A stretch of 64,000 bases of DNA from an uncultured Pontibacter sp. (GCF_947492645.1 NZ_CANLMZ010000003.1:62001-126000); one strand, 5' to 3'. Positions 47,455 to 56,651 are shown, counted from the first letter of the stretch. The notes: generated by a model not told the origin, from the letters alone. Numbers and translations are program-made.

Positions 47455-48366
47455 ATGGATAAGGTTCACACTATACTTGTTATAGTAAATAGGGGATATA
47501 ACATCTGGGGAGAGTTTCTGCAGAAAAACAGGCTATCTACTAATTCTGAGCCAATTGGTACTTTAGCGATAGACTTTTCCAGAACCTCTTTCATGGAGCC
47601 TCACCACCTTGTTTCCCTTGCGTGTTTAATTGAGGAGTATCATTTAGCAGGGATCACGATTAAGTTTAATCCCTCATACAACACTAAGTTCAACAAGTAC
47701 CTTGATGATATTAAGTTTTGCGAGTACTGGAACCCTGGGTTTAACAGGAATAACTTTACCAGAGGCAAAATCAGCACCACTCTTTGCTTATGGAAAGTAA
47801 GCGAGGAAATGATCGATAGCTATGCTAATCAGGCTCAGCAGTACTTTGAGCAAAATTATTTTTCAGGAGAAAAAGATTTAGTTGCTCTGAGTATTTCGCT
47901 GAAAGAGGTCTTTAATAACATTTTTAACCACGCAGATTCTCCGGTTGACGGTTATGTGCTGACACAGTACTACCCACAAAGGGGAAACGGGGAGATTGTA
48001 ACAGCCGTTTGTGATTTTGGGTTGGGCATTCCCACGAAAATAAATAATTATTTAGCCGCAAATGGTTATGAGAAATTGAAAGAGGATAAAGCTTTAGAGC
48101 AGGCATTTACTCTCCATTTCTCCTCGAAATCTACCCCTCAAAACAAAGGTTTGGGCTTACCCAATCTGATGTCTAACGTAGAGAGTCTAAGAGGGGATTT
48201 ACACGTTTACTCTAATCATGCATGCCTTAACCATGCATGCTCAAAGGGCTCTGAATTCTATGTTACGAACAAAAGTTTCTCTGGCACGTTAATTAATGTA
48301 AATCTTAAGACTCAGTACTTACCTCAGTCAGAGGAGATAATTGATGATGCTGAATTTATTTTTTGA
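47455..48366 (+). CDS. STAS-like/GHKL ATPase protein
   Basis: The frame could begin at a GTG at 47410, but the promoter overlaps that point, so ATG 47455 is chosen (303 residues). The N-terminal part (about 30-110) looks STAS-like: LAIDFSRTSFMEPHHLVSL. The C-terminal part is a GHKL (HATPase_c) domain with N box E151-x3-N155-x3-H159 (SLKEVFNNIFNHAD), G1 box DFGLGIP (D187, G189, G191) and G2 KGLGLPN (232-234). It has no sensor, DHp or membrane part, so it is not a histidine kinase. It resembles anti-sigma-type kinases or an isolated ATPase switch. A DUF4325-like STAS gene follows after 60 bp. Two TATACTT motifs in this pair are unlike the rest of the element. Confidence 0.8.
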   Translation: MDKVHTILVIVNRGYNIWGEFLQKNRLSTNSEPIGTLAIDFSRTSFMEPHHLVSLACLIEEYHLAGITIKFNPSYNTKFNKYLDDIKFCEYWNPGFNRNNFTRGKISTTLCLWKVSEEMIDSYANQAQQYFEQNYFSGEKDLVALSISLKEVFNNIFNHADSPVDGYVLTQYYPQRGNGEIVTAVCDFGLGIPTKINNYLAANGYEKLKEDKALEQAFTLHFSSKSTPQNKGLGLPNLMSNVESLRGDLHVYSNHACLNHACSKGSEFYVTNKSFSGTLINVNLKTQYLPQSEEIIDDAEFIF

Positions 48367-48426
48367 TTCTGCTGTTATATTTATTACATTCAACGAATTA
48401 TAAACATTATTAAGGCAAACCCGGAT

Positions 48427-48723
48427 ATGAACACACGCACAATTAAATTGATGGACTGTGTGACTGGAACCTCAACCAATACTGAGGCAGTTGGATTATA
48501 CTTGGCTATTTCCAATGCTTTTAAGTCTGGAGCTATTGTAAAACTTTCTTTAGCGGGCACAACTCCAATGTCATCGTCTTTTATGAACTCATCATTCGGT
48601 GAGTTAGTAGAGGAGTTCGGCATAGAAACTGTAAAAAAGCAACTGCGATTGGTTGACTTTAAACCGTCACAGGCATTACAGATCAAGAACTATTTTGAAA
48701 CAGTAAGCTCTTATTCAAGATAA
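48427..48723 (+). CDS. STAS-like protein (DUF4325-type)
   Basis: This 98-residue protein reads VKLSLAGTTPMSSSFMNSSFGELVEEFG in its centre (abridged here to the family pattern: a hydrophobic strand, G, then S-S-F and F-G-x-L). That pattern is the hallmark of DUF4325, a STAS-related domain. SpoIIAA-type STAS proteins are phosphorylated by GHKL kinases and control a partner. Here the ATPase gene directly upstream makes such a switch likely. No effector or sigma factor lies beside it; the strong terminator follows immediately. Confidence 0.78.
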   Translation: MNTRTIKLMDCVTGTSTNTEAVGLYLAISNAFKSGAIVKLSLAGTTPMSSSFMNSSFGELVEEFGIETVKKQLRLVDFKPSQALQIKNYFETVSSYSR

Positions 48724-48743
48724 GCAGCTAGAAATATTTACAG

Positions 48744-48774
48744 AAAAAGGCTACCAATTAGGTAGCCTTTTTTT
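48744..48774. terminator. Bidirectional terminator between the STAS pair and the hsd operon
   Basis: AAAAAGGCTACC (48744-48755) and GGTAGCCTTTTTTT (48761-48774) with a 5-nt loop serve both converging units. Confidence 0.88.
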
Positions 48775-48801
48775 ATTAACACTCAAGAATAAGATAACCT
48801 C

Positions 48802-49530
48802 CTATGCCAGCAACATCTCCAACCGCATTTTCCATTTCTCCCATTCCGGCATTTCCTTTTCCTGCAGGTCGATAAACTTTTGCGTATGGTCGTGATGTAC
48901 CAGATGACACAGCTCATGTACAATCACATACTCTATACAGCCTTTAGGGGCTTTGATAAGTTCGGGATTGAGAATGATTTTGCCTTTGGGTGTACAGCTG
49001 CCCCAGCGGGTAGGCATTTCTCGTAATACCAAATTGGAGGGAGCTACCTTGTAGTGCTGAAAGCGTTCAATCCAAGGGGCCGCATACTGCTTAAACCTAA
49101 TACGGGCATGCTCCAAGTACCACTTTTTCAACAACCCCTCCACTTTTTCCTTGTCCGAGCAAGTCACCTCGATGAATCTACCTTTCAGCTTGACCTCGTT
49201 TGTATCCCCCTCTTTTACCTTGAGCCTGTACTGCCTGCCTAAGTACAGATGCGTTTCTCCGCCCACAAATCTTTTCGGAGTGGCTTTAGGATAAAAAGAG
49301 AGAAAGAAACGCTGCTGCCGCAGTATCCACGGGGCTTTGTCACGCAGCTTTTGCTTAATTTTATCAAGGGCGGCATCAACCGGGGCTTTTACCACCACCT
49401 CCATCTCCGGCGTCACGGTAATCCCCAGGCTTTTGCGATCGCTGTAAATAAGCTGAAAATCTATTGTCTCAGAGCCAAATTCTATGCTGTCTTTGATCAC
49501 TTGTACCTTTTCTTTGCTACCTCTATACAC
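48802..49530 (-). CDS. YgjP-like zinc metallopeptidase (M48/SprT-like, DUF45)
   Basis: This 242-residue protein has the zinc motif H205-E-L-C-H209 in YVIVHELCHLVHHDH, and the upstream RWGSCTPKGKI that defines the YgjP/DUF45 group. No signal or membrane segment is seen, so it is cytoplasmic. The start overlaps the end of hsdR by 34 bp, so it is the last gene of the restriction operon. Such peptidases are repeatedly found after type I hsdR genes, yet their role is unclear; trimming or controlling the restriction complex is a guess. Confidence 0.85.
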   Translation of the reverse strand: MYRGSKEKVQVIKDSIEFGSETIDFQLIYSDRKSLGITVTPEMEVVVKAPVDAALDKIKQKLRDKAPWILRQQRFFLSFYPKATPKRFVGGETHLYLGRQYRLKVKEGDTNEVKLKGRFIEVTCSDKEKVEGLLKKWYLEHARIRFKQYAAPWIERFQHYKVAPSNLVLREMPTRWGSCTPKGKIILNPELIKAPKGCIEYVIVHELCHLVHHDHTQKFIDLQEKEMPEWEKWKMRLEMLLA

Positions 49531-52500
49531 TTTTCAGCGATGGCGTCCATCTCCCCATAGGACAGCGGAACGCCTTGCTTGTCCCGCACCTCGTCTATCA
49601 AGTAATCCCCGATGTCAATAGTAATCTTACCTGTAAGGTCTTTATTTTTATGCCAGTCCACTCTCGGCATCCCATTGTCCAGAACATTCTCGTTGATGAT
49701 GCAATCCACCACAAGGGCGGTTGCCACCGACACATTCAGCCGCTTTACCTGTTCCTCAATCTTTTCCGCCAACGACTCATGGCACAGACCAAAGTATGCC
49801 CTGGCCACCTCCTTGTCCCGCAACAGCTCCGGAATATCGTTGTCTGTACGCGACAGCACGGCCTCCATCATCTCCTGGGCGCGTCTCAGGTATTCTGCCT
49901 CGGAGATTCGTTTTTCCTCGTACTCGCGTATAGTCTCCTTTAGCATCTCGGAGAATTTCATGTAAAAGGCGGGGTCCTCCCCCATCTTTTCGGCAATGTG
50001 CTTGGCTGTGCGGGAGGCAATGCGGTCTGCCTTGGCGGCATCTCCAACGGCTTTCTCTACCTCCAGCTCGAATTTCTCCCTGTCAAAGATATTCACCAGC
50101 TCCACCACCGTCTCTACCCTGTCGGTCTGGATGTGCTTGTCAATAAGTTTCTGAATCTGACCCTCGTACTGCTTAAAGTCCACGGTGTCAGAGTAACGCT
50201 GTGTCACGGAGGCACGCAGATTAAGGAAAAAAGCAGCGTCCTGCTTATACCGGTCCACCTGCTTTGGGTCTGTTTTGGTCACAAATTCTAAGGAGGACAA
50301 GGCTACTTTTAGGGTGCGCGCGAAAACAGATAGCTTGTCATAGAACGTATTGCGCAGCGCCTCGTCCCGCAGCAACTCCTCATAGGCCTCAGCATCGCGC
50401 TTGTTCGGCACCGCCTTAAAGAGGTCCCATAGTTCAGAGTGCCGCTGCGGCAGCTTTTTCACCTCCTCTATGATGTTGGTGAGGGTGCCTGCTAGCTCCT
50501 CCTCGTCAAACTCCTCTAGGCCGGAATAGGTGTTCAGCGCCTCGTCCAGCTGCCCTAGGATACCGTAGTAATCGATTACAAAGCCAAAGTCCTTGTCTGG
50601 GTACAGACGGTTTACCCGCGCAATGGCCTGCAGCAGCTTATGCTCTTTTAGGCTGCGGGTAATGTACATCACCGTGTTGTTAGGGGAATCGAAACCTGTT
50701 AAAAGTTTGTCCACCACAATAATAATCTCTGGCTCCGCCTGATGTTTATAGCGACTGATGATGTTCTGCTCATATTTTTCCTTGCTCCCATGTTCATTCA
50801 TCATCTTTTCCCAGAACCGCTTGATTCTGTCCTCGGATTTGCCGTAGGCGCTATCCTCCCCCTCCCGGTCATCCGGACCGGATATCACCACCTCTGAGGA
50901 GATGATGTTGATATCATCGAGATACTCTTTGTATTTGATGGCGGCCATCTTGTTGGGACACACCAGCTGCCCCTTAAAGCCTTTGCCTTGCCAGCTGTCG
51001 CGGTAATGGCGGCTTATATCCCAAGCAATGGCGTACATTTTTTGCTCCGCCAGGTTCAGCTGATCGGCCCGGCTGAATTTCTTTTTCAGGTCGACTCTCT
51101 GGTAGTCATTCAGATCCTCGGACACCATCTGAAAAAAGTTATCAATAGCGTTCTCGTTCACCTGTTGAAAAGCATGGCGTCCCTCGTATAAGATCGGCAC
51201 CACAGCTCCGTCCTCTACGGCCTTGGTCACGGTGTACTCATCGATGATGCCGCCAAACTTGCTGGCCGTGCTCTTTTCCTTTTTCATCAGCGGCGTGCCT
51301 GTAAAGGCGATGAAACACGCATTCGGCAGGGCCTGCAGCATTTTCACGTTAAAGGTGCCGTACTGGGTGCGGTGCCCCTCATCTATTAGCACAAAGATGT
51401 TCGGAGAGGTAAGCGGCTGCTTTAGGTTGTTTACCGCTTTCTCAAACTTGTTGATAATGGTGGTCACGACGGCGTCGCTTTTACTCTGCAGCTTTTCCGC
51501 CAGATCCTTGCCGGTAGTAGCACGCTCCACCAGCATGTTGCACTTTTTAAAGGTGTTGGAGATCTGTTCATCTAAGTCGGTACGGTCGGTTACCAGCACA
51601 ATCTTTGGATTCGTGATACTTTTGTTCATCGCAATGGCCTGTGCCAGCATCACCATCGTGAGTGATTTGCCACTACCCTGCGTGTGCCAGATAACTCCGC
51701 CCTGCCGCTTGCCGCCCTCCAGGTGATGCACCCGTCTGCTAATTTTCTTGATGGCGAAATATTGCTGGTAACGGGCCACTTTCTTGATGCCCCCGTCGAA
51801 CAGAATAAAGCTGTACACCAAATCTAGCAGGCGCTGCGGACGGCACAGACCGTGCAGCAGCTCATCCTGCTTGGTTACCATTACCTCTACCTGCTCCAAT
51901 GCCTCGAAATGCTGCCGCACGTAGGCATAGTGCCCGCTAAACAGCTTTTGACGCTGCTCAGGCAGCAGAGCCTTGTTTTTTAACAGCTGCAGCTCCTGCC
52001 GGTAGGCCAAAGCCGATGCGTCCCGCTCCTGCTTGTTTTTTCCAGCAGGTTTCTCCTCCCATTGCGCCCAGAACTTTTCCTTGGTGCCATTGGTGGCATA
52101 CAGACCTTGGTTGGTAGCAATGCTCAGGCAGAGCTGAGCGTATACGTACAGCAAGCGGATACCATCCTCCTGCTGGTTGCGCAAGTGCTGGGAAATAGCC
52201 TGGTGCAGCGGCTCTTTCATATCGGAGCGCTTGCACTCAATCACGCAGAGCGGAATCCCGTTCACGAACAGCACAATGTCAGGCCGGTAATGCTCTTGGC
52301 TGGTGGCCCGCATCACGCTGTATTCCTCCGTCACATGAAACACGTTCTGCCTCCAGTTCTGCCAGTTGATGTACTGCAGCGTATAACTCTTTTTATCTCC
52401 CTCAATGCTTTGCTCCAGCGCCTTGCCCAGCGTAAGCAGGTTGTACACGTACTCACAGGCCGCCATGTACCCGTCCTGCATCGGCACATCCTTTAGGGCC

Positions 52501-52736
52501 TGAATTCCAGCCTTGATGTTACCATAGGCAAAGTCATGGGCTTGGCCTTTGTAAGTGATGCTGTTCAGGCGCTCCAGCTGCTCGTGCAACACCCCCTCCA
52601 GCAGCACGGTGGTGGTTTTGCCTCCCCGCATGGCCAAGGCCTCGTCCGGGGTCAGGTAGGTGTAACCTGTTTTTTGCAGGAACTGCAGCGCCGGTACCTG
52701 GCTGATATGGTTTTCAAGAAAAGAGGGGGTTTCCAT
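49497..52736 (-). CDS. hsdR: Type I restriction enzyme, motor/nuclease subunit R
   Basis: This 1079-residue protein has the PD-(D/E)xK nuclease core at RPDIV (D153) and VIECK (E167, K169). The SF2 motor follows: Walker A TQGSGKS (352-358), DEGH (452-455), AFTGTPL and downstream VNRLYPDKDFGFVIDYYG. The C-terminal region is helical and charged, as used for binding the methyltransferase core. It translocates DNA and cuts unmodified sites. The gene starts 4 bp after hsdS; all catalytic residues are intact, so restriction should be active. Confidence 0.96.
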   Translation of the reverse strand: METPSFLENHISQVPALQFLQKTGYTYLTPDEALAMRGGKTTTVLLEGVLHEQLERLNSITYKGQAHDFAYGNIKAGIQALKDVPMQDGYMAACEYVYNLLTLGKALEQSIEGDKKSYTLQYINWQNWRQNVFHVTEEYSVMRATSQEHYRPDIVLFVNGIPLCVIECKRSDMKEPLHQAISQHLRNQQEDGIRLLYVYAQLCLSIATNQGLYATNGTKEKFWAQWEEKPAGKNKQERDASALAYRQELQLLKNKALLPEQRQKLFSGHYAYVRQHFEALEQVEVMVTKQDELLHGLCRPQRLLDLVYSFILFDGGIKKVARYQQYFAIKKISRRVHHLEGGKRQGGVIWHTQGSGKSLTMVMLAQAIAMNKSITNPKIVLVTDRTDLDEQISNTFKKCNMLVERATTGKDLAEKLQSKSDAVVTTIINKFEKAVNNLKQPLTSPNIFVLIDEGHRTQYGTFNVKMLQALPNACFIAFTGTPLMKKEKSTASKFGGIIDEYTVTKAVEDGAVVPILYEGRHAFQQVNENAIDNFFQMVSEDLNDYQRVDLKKKFSRADQLNLAEQKMYAIAWDISRHYRDSWQGKGFKGQLVCPNKMAAIKYKEYLDDINIISSEVVISGPDDREGEDSAYGKSEDRIKRFWEKMMNEHGSKEKYEQNIISRYKHQAEPEIIIVVDKLLTGFDSPNNTVMYITRSLKEHKLLQAIARVNRLYPDKDFGFVIDYYGILGQLDEALNTYSGLEEFDEEELAGTLTNIIEEVKKLPQRHSELWDLFKAVPNKRDAEAYEELLRDEALRNTFYDKLSVFARTLKVALSSLEFVTKTDPKQVDRYKQDAAFFLNLRASVTQRYSDTVDFKQYEGQIQKLIDKHIQTDRVETVVELVNIFDREKFELEVEKAVGDAAKADRIASRTAKHIAEKMGEDPAFYMKFSEMLKETIREYEEKRISEAEYLRRAQEMMEAVLSRTDNDIPELLRDKEVARAYFGLCHESLAEKIEEQVKRLNVSVATALVVDCIINENVLDNGMPRVDWHKNKDLTGKITIDIGDYLIDEVRDKQGVPLSYGEMDAIAEKCIEVAKKRYK

Positions 52737-52740
52737 AGTG

Positions 52741-54003
52741 TTAGCTTAATGGTTCTGGTTTTAAGTTCACGCGCACCTGGCCGGTAAGCAGTTTTTGCAT
52801 TAAACCTTTCTTTTGGAGTTTCAAAGCATCCAGCTTTTGCTGTAGTGTCTCTATTTCCTTATCGGCTGTCTGTAGCGCGGAGGCTATCTTAATTTGCTCT
52901 GCCTTATTAGGCAGTATTACCTTTATCTTAGCAAAGTGATTGTACTTACAATTTCTAGTATCATCTACCAATCCTTGCGAGTGCCGATAAAAGGTATGAA
53001 TCATCTGAGGCAGCTTAAAAAGATAAGACATAAATCTCGCCTCGACTGCATCCTGTGGAATTACAATTGTGTAAGCAGGACTCACTATACCCTCTAGTTC
53101 TGATAGCGCAGCAACACCTTGCCAAAGCCGCATTGTATTATAACCAATGTCTCCAGGCGCAATTCTCCTGTATTTACCCTTATCCTCATTAGAGGTATCT
53201 CTCTTTTCAAGAGTATCTCGATCAACTATACCTCCTGATGAGGTGATTGACAATAACTTTAAATCAGAACGGTTTGTTTCAATTCGCTCTTTTAGGACAT
53301 CTCCTAATCTAACCTCCTGCCACTCCTCCACAAACTCCTGAAAACGTATCTTACCGGTGAGGAGCTGCTGCATGAGCGCTCTCTTTCGCTTTTGTTTGGC
53401 GGTAATCAATTGTTGCAGTTTGTCAATACCTTTATCCCAAGTAGAAAGGATAGAGGCTATAGTACGTTGCTCTGATAGAGGAGGTAGAGGAATATATAGT
53501 TGCCTTAAACTCTCTTGATTGATGTTTGTATTTGCACTAATTGAACTCCTTATTAAAAGCTGATTCCTGAATTTATCACCGTAAAAACAGTACTTTTTAA
53601 AATCATGATAAAATACATTTTTATTAGTTCGATATCTGATTATAAAACCACTATATACAGTATTAGCAAGGTCTGAATCAATTAATGACGTTAATCCAAC
53701 ACCATCAGGTTTTACTGAGGACCTTATAAATAAAACATCTCCCTTTTTCAAAGAATAAAGTTCCTGCTCTTTATCAGTAGCATTTACAAGTGCAAAATCT
53801 TGAGCCTCAATGACAGATTTCCCAAATACGTCTAAAAGATTTATAAAAGGAACCCCGTGACCAAAATCATCTTTAGATTTGTTAATCCCATTCTTAAAAT
53901 CACCTACATCAGCAAGCCTAATTAATTTCCAATCATCAGGTAGCCAACCGTATTTAGTTAGTTTTAGCCCCTCTTTTTCCTCTATTTCTAAACTTGTCTG
54001 CAT
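52741..54003 (-). CDS. hsdS: Type I restriction specificity subunit S (two TRDs)
   Basis: This 420-residue protein is a full-length S subunit. TRD1 is about 20-185, the first conserved spacer about 185-225 (PLPPLSEQRTIASILSTWDKGI, then LITAKQKRKRALMQQLLTGK), TRD2 about 226-375, and the second spacer reads ASALQTADKEIETLQQKLDALKLQKK followed by GLMQKLLTG. The two spacers repeat each other, as expected for the coiled-coils that set target spacing. The recognition sequence cannot be predicted here. AT content of TRD1 is higher than of hsdM/hsdR, common for exchangeable TRDs. Confidence 0.94.
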   Translation of the reverse strand: MQTSLEIEEKEGLKLTKYGWLPDDWKLIRLADVGDFKNGINKSKDDFGHGVPFINLLDVFGKSVIEAQDFALVNATDKEQELYSLKKGDVLFIRSSVKPDGVGLTSLIDSDLANTVYSGFIIRYRTNKNVFYHDFKKYCFYGDKFRNQLLIRSSISANTNINQESLRQLYIPLPPLSEQRTIASILSTWDKGIDKLQQLITAKQKRKRALMQQLLTGKIRFQEFVEEWQEVRLGDVLKERIETNRSDLKLLSITSSGGIVDRDTLEKRDTSNEDKGKYRRIAPGDIGYNTMRLWQGVAALSELEGIVSPAYTIVIPQDAVEARFMSYLFKLPQMIHTFYRHSQGLVDDTRNCKYNHFAKIKVILPNKAEQIKIASALQTADKEIETLQQKLDALKLQKKGLMQKLLTGQVRVNLKPEPLS

Positions 54004-54006
54004 AGC

Positions 54007-55536
54007 TTATAGGCTTAATTCCTCCAAATAGCTTTTCATTTCCTGCTGCACCGCAGTCAATTCCTCCTCCAGCACCTCGATCTCCAGCTGCACCGCTAGC
54101 ACGTCGATGGCCTCCTCCTCCTCAAATGTGTCCACATAACGTGGGATGTTCAGGTTGAATTCGTTCTCTATGATCTCCGCCATAGTGGCCACGTATGCGT
54201 ATTTTTCCACCACCACGCCAGCTGTTAGCTCACCGCTGTTAAAGCGGCGGTACGTGTCAACAATGTCATTGATATCCTTTTCCCCTAACCTATTCTGGTT
54301 CTTACCTGGCTCGTAGCGCTGACTGGCGTCGATGAACAGCACGTTACCGGTTACTTTACCCCTGTTAAAAATCAGGATAGCGGCAGGAATACCCGTACCG
54401 TAGAATAGATTAGCAGGCAATCCTATTACCGCCTCCAGCAGGTTCTCCTCGATTGTTTTCTGGCGTATTTTCCCCTCAGATGCACCACGGAAAAGCACAC
54501 CGTGCGGTACCACTACACCGACTTTACCCCTGCCCTCATAGGTAGTCTCAATCATGTGCGAAATAAAAGCCCAGTCTCCCTTACTCACAGGCGGAACACC
54601 GCGCCAAAAGCGGTTATAAGGATCGGCAGCTGCCTCATCTGCGCCCCACTTGTCCAGCGAGAAAGGCGGGTTGGCCACCACCGTATCGAATTTCATCAGC
54701 ACGTCCCCCTCTTTCAGTTTCGGGTTGCGAATGGTATCCCCCCAGCGCACCGTGGCGTTATCGAACCCGTGCAGGAACATGTTCATTACCGCCAGAGCCC
54801 ACGTACTGCCGTTGGCCTCCTGTCCGTACAGCGAGAAATTATCGGAGCCTACCTCGCGGCCCGCTTTGATCAACAATGAGCCGGAGCCACAGGTTGGATC
54901 ACTAATACGGGCACCCGGTGCCGACTTAGTCAGTTTGGCCACTAACGTAGACACCTCTCCCGGTGTATAAAACTCTCCCGCTTTCTTGCCTGCGTCAGAG
55001 GCAAAGTGTGCAATCAAAAATTCGTAAGCATCCCCGATAATATCGTTGCCGTCTAGGTGGGACGGGCGCAGATCCAACTTTTTATCGCTGAAATCGGTCA
55101 GCAAGTTTTTCAGGCGCGTTTTCTTGCCTTTGGCATCACCCAAGTTGCTAGAGTTAAAGTCGATGTTGCGGAATATACCGGAACCATCCTCCCCGCCTAG
55201 TTTCTCACGGTTAGCCTCCTCTAGGTCGTTCAGGGCAATATTAATAAGCTCCCCGATGTTATTCTCGTTGCGGTGCTCATACAGAAACTCAAACGTGCAA
55301 TGCTCCGGCACAACAAAGCGCTCGTGGCGCATAGCACGCTCGGCGCGCTCCTTATCCCCCTCGTATTTCTCCAGGTATTTGCCGAACTTATCCTTGTGCA
55401 CATCACTTACATATTTTATAAAGAGCATGGTCAGGATATAATCCTTGTACTGACTCGGATCGATCACGCCACGAAAGGTGTCGCACGCTTTCCAAACGAT
55501 GTTATTTATTTCTTGCTGTGTAATTTTTCTTTCCAT
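54007..55536 (-). CDS. hsdM: Type I restriction DNA methyltransferase subunit M
   Basis: This 509-residue N6-adenine methyltransferase has an HsdM N-terminal helical domain (1-150), motif X/I region GEFYTPGEVS and DPTCGSGS (213-220), and motif IV N289-PPF. It modifies adenines at sites chosen by S. The stop is 3 bp before hsdS. Upstream, 14 bp away, lies the half-size S gene, so four genes read as one unit. Confidence 0.97.
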   Translation of the reverse strand: MERKITQQEINNIVWKACDTFRGVIDPSQYKDYILTMLFIKYVSDVHKDKFGKYLEKYEGDKERAERAMRHERFVVPEHCTFEFLYEHRNENNIGELINIALNDLEEANREKLGGEDGSGIFRNIDFNSSNLGDAKGKKTRLKNLLTDFSDKKLDLRPSHLDGNDIIGDAYEFLIAHFASDAGKKAGEFYTPGEVSTLVAKLTKSAPGARISDPTCGSGSLLIKAGREVGSDNFSLYGQEANGSTWALAVMNMFLHGFDNATVRWGDTIRNPKLKEGDVLMKFDTVVANPPFSLDKWGADEAAADPYNRFWRGVPPVSKGDWAFISHMIETTYEGRGKVGVVVPHGVLFRGASEGKIRQKTIEENLLEAVIGLPANLFYGTGIPAAILIFNRGKVTGNVLFIDASQRYEPGKNQNRLGEKDINDIVDTYRRFNSGELTAGVVVEKYAYVATMAEIIENEFNLNIPRYVDTFEEEEAIDVLAVQLEIEVLEEELTAVQQEMKSYLEELSL

Positions 55537-55550
55537 TGTATAGGTCGTTT

Positions 55551-56117
55551 TTATCGTTGTACTGCCGTTAATAATTGGTTTTGAACAAGTTGCTCTCGCA
55601 GGGCCTCCAGCCGCTGAGTTAGCAACTTTTCTCTATCGCGCAGCCGCTGTATATTGAGCACCTGTTGCTGCCGCTGCAGGCTCGGCACCGGGACCTCCAG
55701 CTCCTCCAGCGTCTTTTTGGAAATGGAGAGCATAGAGGATCCCTTAGCCTGAGATTTTAAGTAGGCCTGAGTAGTCGAATGGTTGAGGTACCACGCTAGG
55801 TAATCTGGCAGTAGCACCCCGTTATTTGTTTTCATAGGCTTTAGTATTAAAAATGTTGATGATGCAATGGCTGGCCCAAAGGCTGAACTGTATACTACGG
55901 CAGAATTACCGGCACCTTTCGCCACAAACAGCACATCCCCCTCCTGCAGTAAGTGCTTATCATTCTCCTCAATTGTCACATTCGGCACAATCCCCACATG
56001 TAACGCACCAGAGGCTGTCAGCATACTTGCCTGCAGGTAAATAGCGTTCCCCGTAATAGTTGGCTTGGCATATACCCCGGTGTGAACTGTGACTATATTT
56101 TTTAACAATGCTAACAT
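55551..56117 (-). CDS. Half-size type I S subunit (single TRD)
   Basis: This 188-residue protein matches one half of an S subunit: a TRD (about 5-140, with GDVLFVAKGAGNSAVVYSS and LPDYLAWYLNHSTTQAYL) and a single conserved coiled-coil (150-186, EVPVPSLQRQQQVLNIQRLR then REKLLTQRLEALREQ). It has a start, a promoter and a normal stop, so it is not an obvious fragment. It is first gene of the operon, before hsdM. Half-S proteins can dimerise and give an alternative palindromic specificity, or control the complex. Which applies is unknown. Confidence 0.85.
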   Translation of the reverse strand: MLALLKNIVTVHTGVYAKPTITGNAIYLQASMLTASGALHVGIVPNVTIEENDKHLLQEGDVLFVAKGAGNSAVVYSSAFGPAIASSTFLILKPMKTNNGVLLPDYLAWYLNHSTTQAYLKSQAKGSSMLSISKKTLEELEVPVPSLQRQQQVLNIQRLRDREKLLTQRLEALREQLVQNQLLTAVQR

Positions 56118-56140
56118 TTTTTATTTCAGTAATCGCTCTA

Positions 56141-56170
56141 CAAATGTATTTAAGTTTTCTATATATGCAA
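56141..56170 (-). promoter_or_regulatory. Promoter of the restriction-modification operon
   Basis: Minus-strand -33 TTG (56168-56170), 19-bp spacer and -7 TACATTTG (56141-56148). Start near 56135, 18 nt before the half-S ATG. Confidence 0.72.
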
Positions 56171-56441
56171 CTTAAATATCTCAGTACAAAATCTACAAAA
56201 TTTATGGTTGTAGCATAAAGATTTGTGACTCAATAAAATAGAAAATAAAAAATAATAAAATTATACACGCGCACTTGCACGCTGCCCCAACCAGAGGGAG
56301 GGGAAACCGATTATACCACCCACCCCTCCGGCAATTCATTAAGACTAAGCATAAATAGCAGCAAGCAGGAATCTTAAAAAAACCAAAAGGAAAACTCTTT
56401 TTACCGGATACAAAAACGGCTGGATTGCAGCAAATCACGGT
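56171..56441. other. Spacer between maintenance and restriction genes
   Basis: About 270 bp, AT-rich at one end. A short Cys/Phe-rich frame on the minus strand crosses it but looks like chance. I see no clear terminator or RNA gene. Confidence 0.5.
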
Positions 56442-56651
56442 TTATGCAACCAGCGGAGGCAGGAGTAAACTACGCAAACGCTGCAAGCGTTGCAAACACA
56501 GTTCTCGGTATTTCCATTTGTGTTGGCTTGAGGTTATCACTTGCAAATGGGAGTTCACAAACTGGTGTACATTTTGGATGGTAACGCCTGCGTCCAGCTG
56601 CATAGGCCCTAACAGCAACTCCGCATTTTGGAAAAAGTGAATCACCTCCAT
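56442..56651 (-). CDS. Small DUF6965-like protein
   Basis: This 69-residue protein reads LLLGPMQLDAGVTIQNVHQF then VNSHLQVI and LQRLQRLRSLL, the pattern of short proteins common beside VirE-type genes in Bacteroidota mobile elements (DUF6965-like, recognised by pattern only). GGAGG lies 5 bp before its ATG on the minus strand, an unusually good ribosome site. It begins 78 bp after the VirE-like gene. Function unknown. Confidence 0.55.
   Translation of the reverse strand: MEVIHFFQNAELLLGPMQLDAGVTIQNVHQFVNSHLQVITSSQHKWKYRELCLQRLQRLRSLLLPPLVA

Noticed and set aside
48214..48242. Short ATGCATGC double repeat inside the GHKL gene
   Set aside because: It encodes a small NHAC duplication within the protein; too short to call a site or element.
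56202..56438. 78-codon minus-strand frame in the spacer before the restriction operon
   Set aside because: Cys/Phe-rich composition, no ribosome site and no recognisable pattern; treated as chance.
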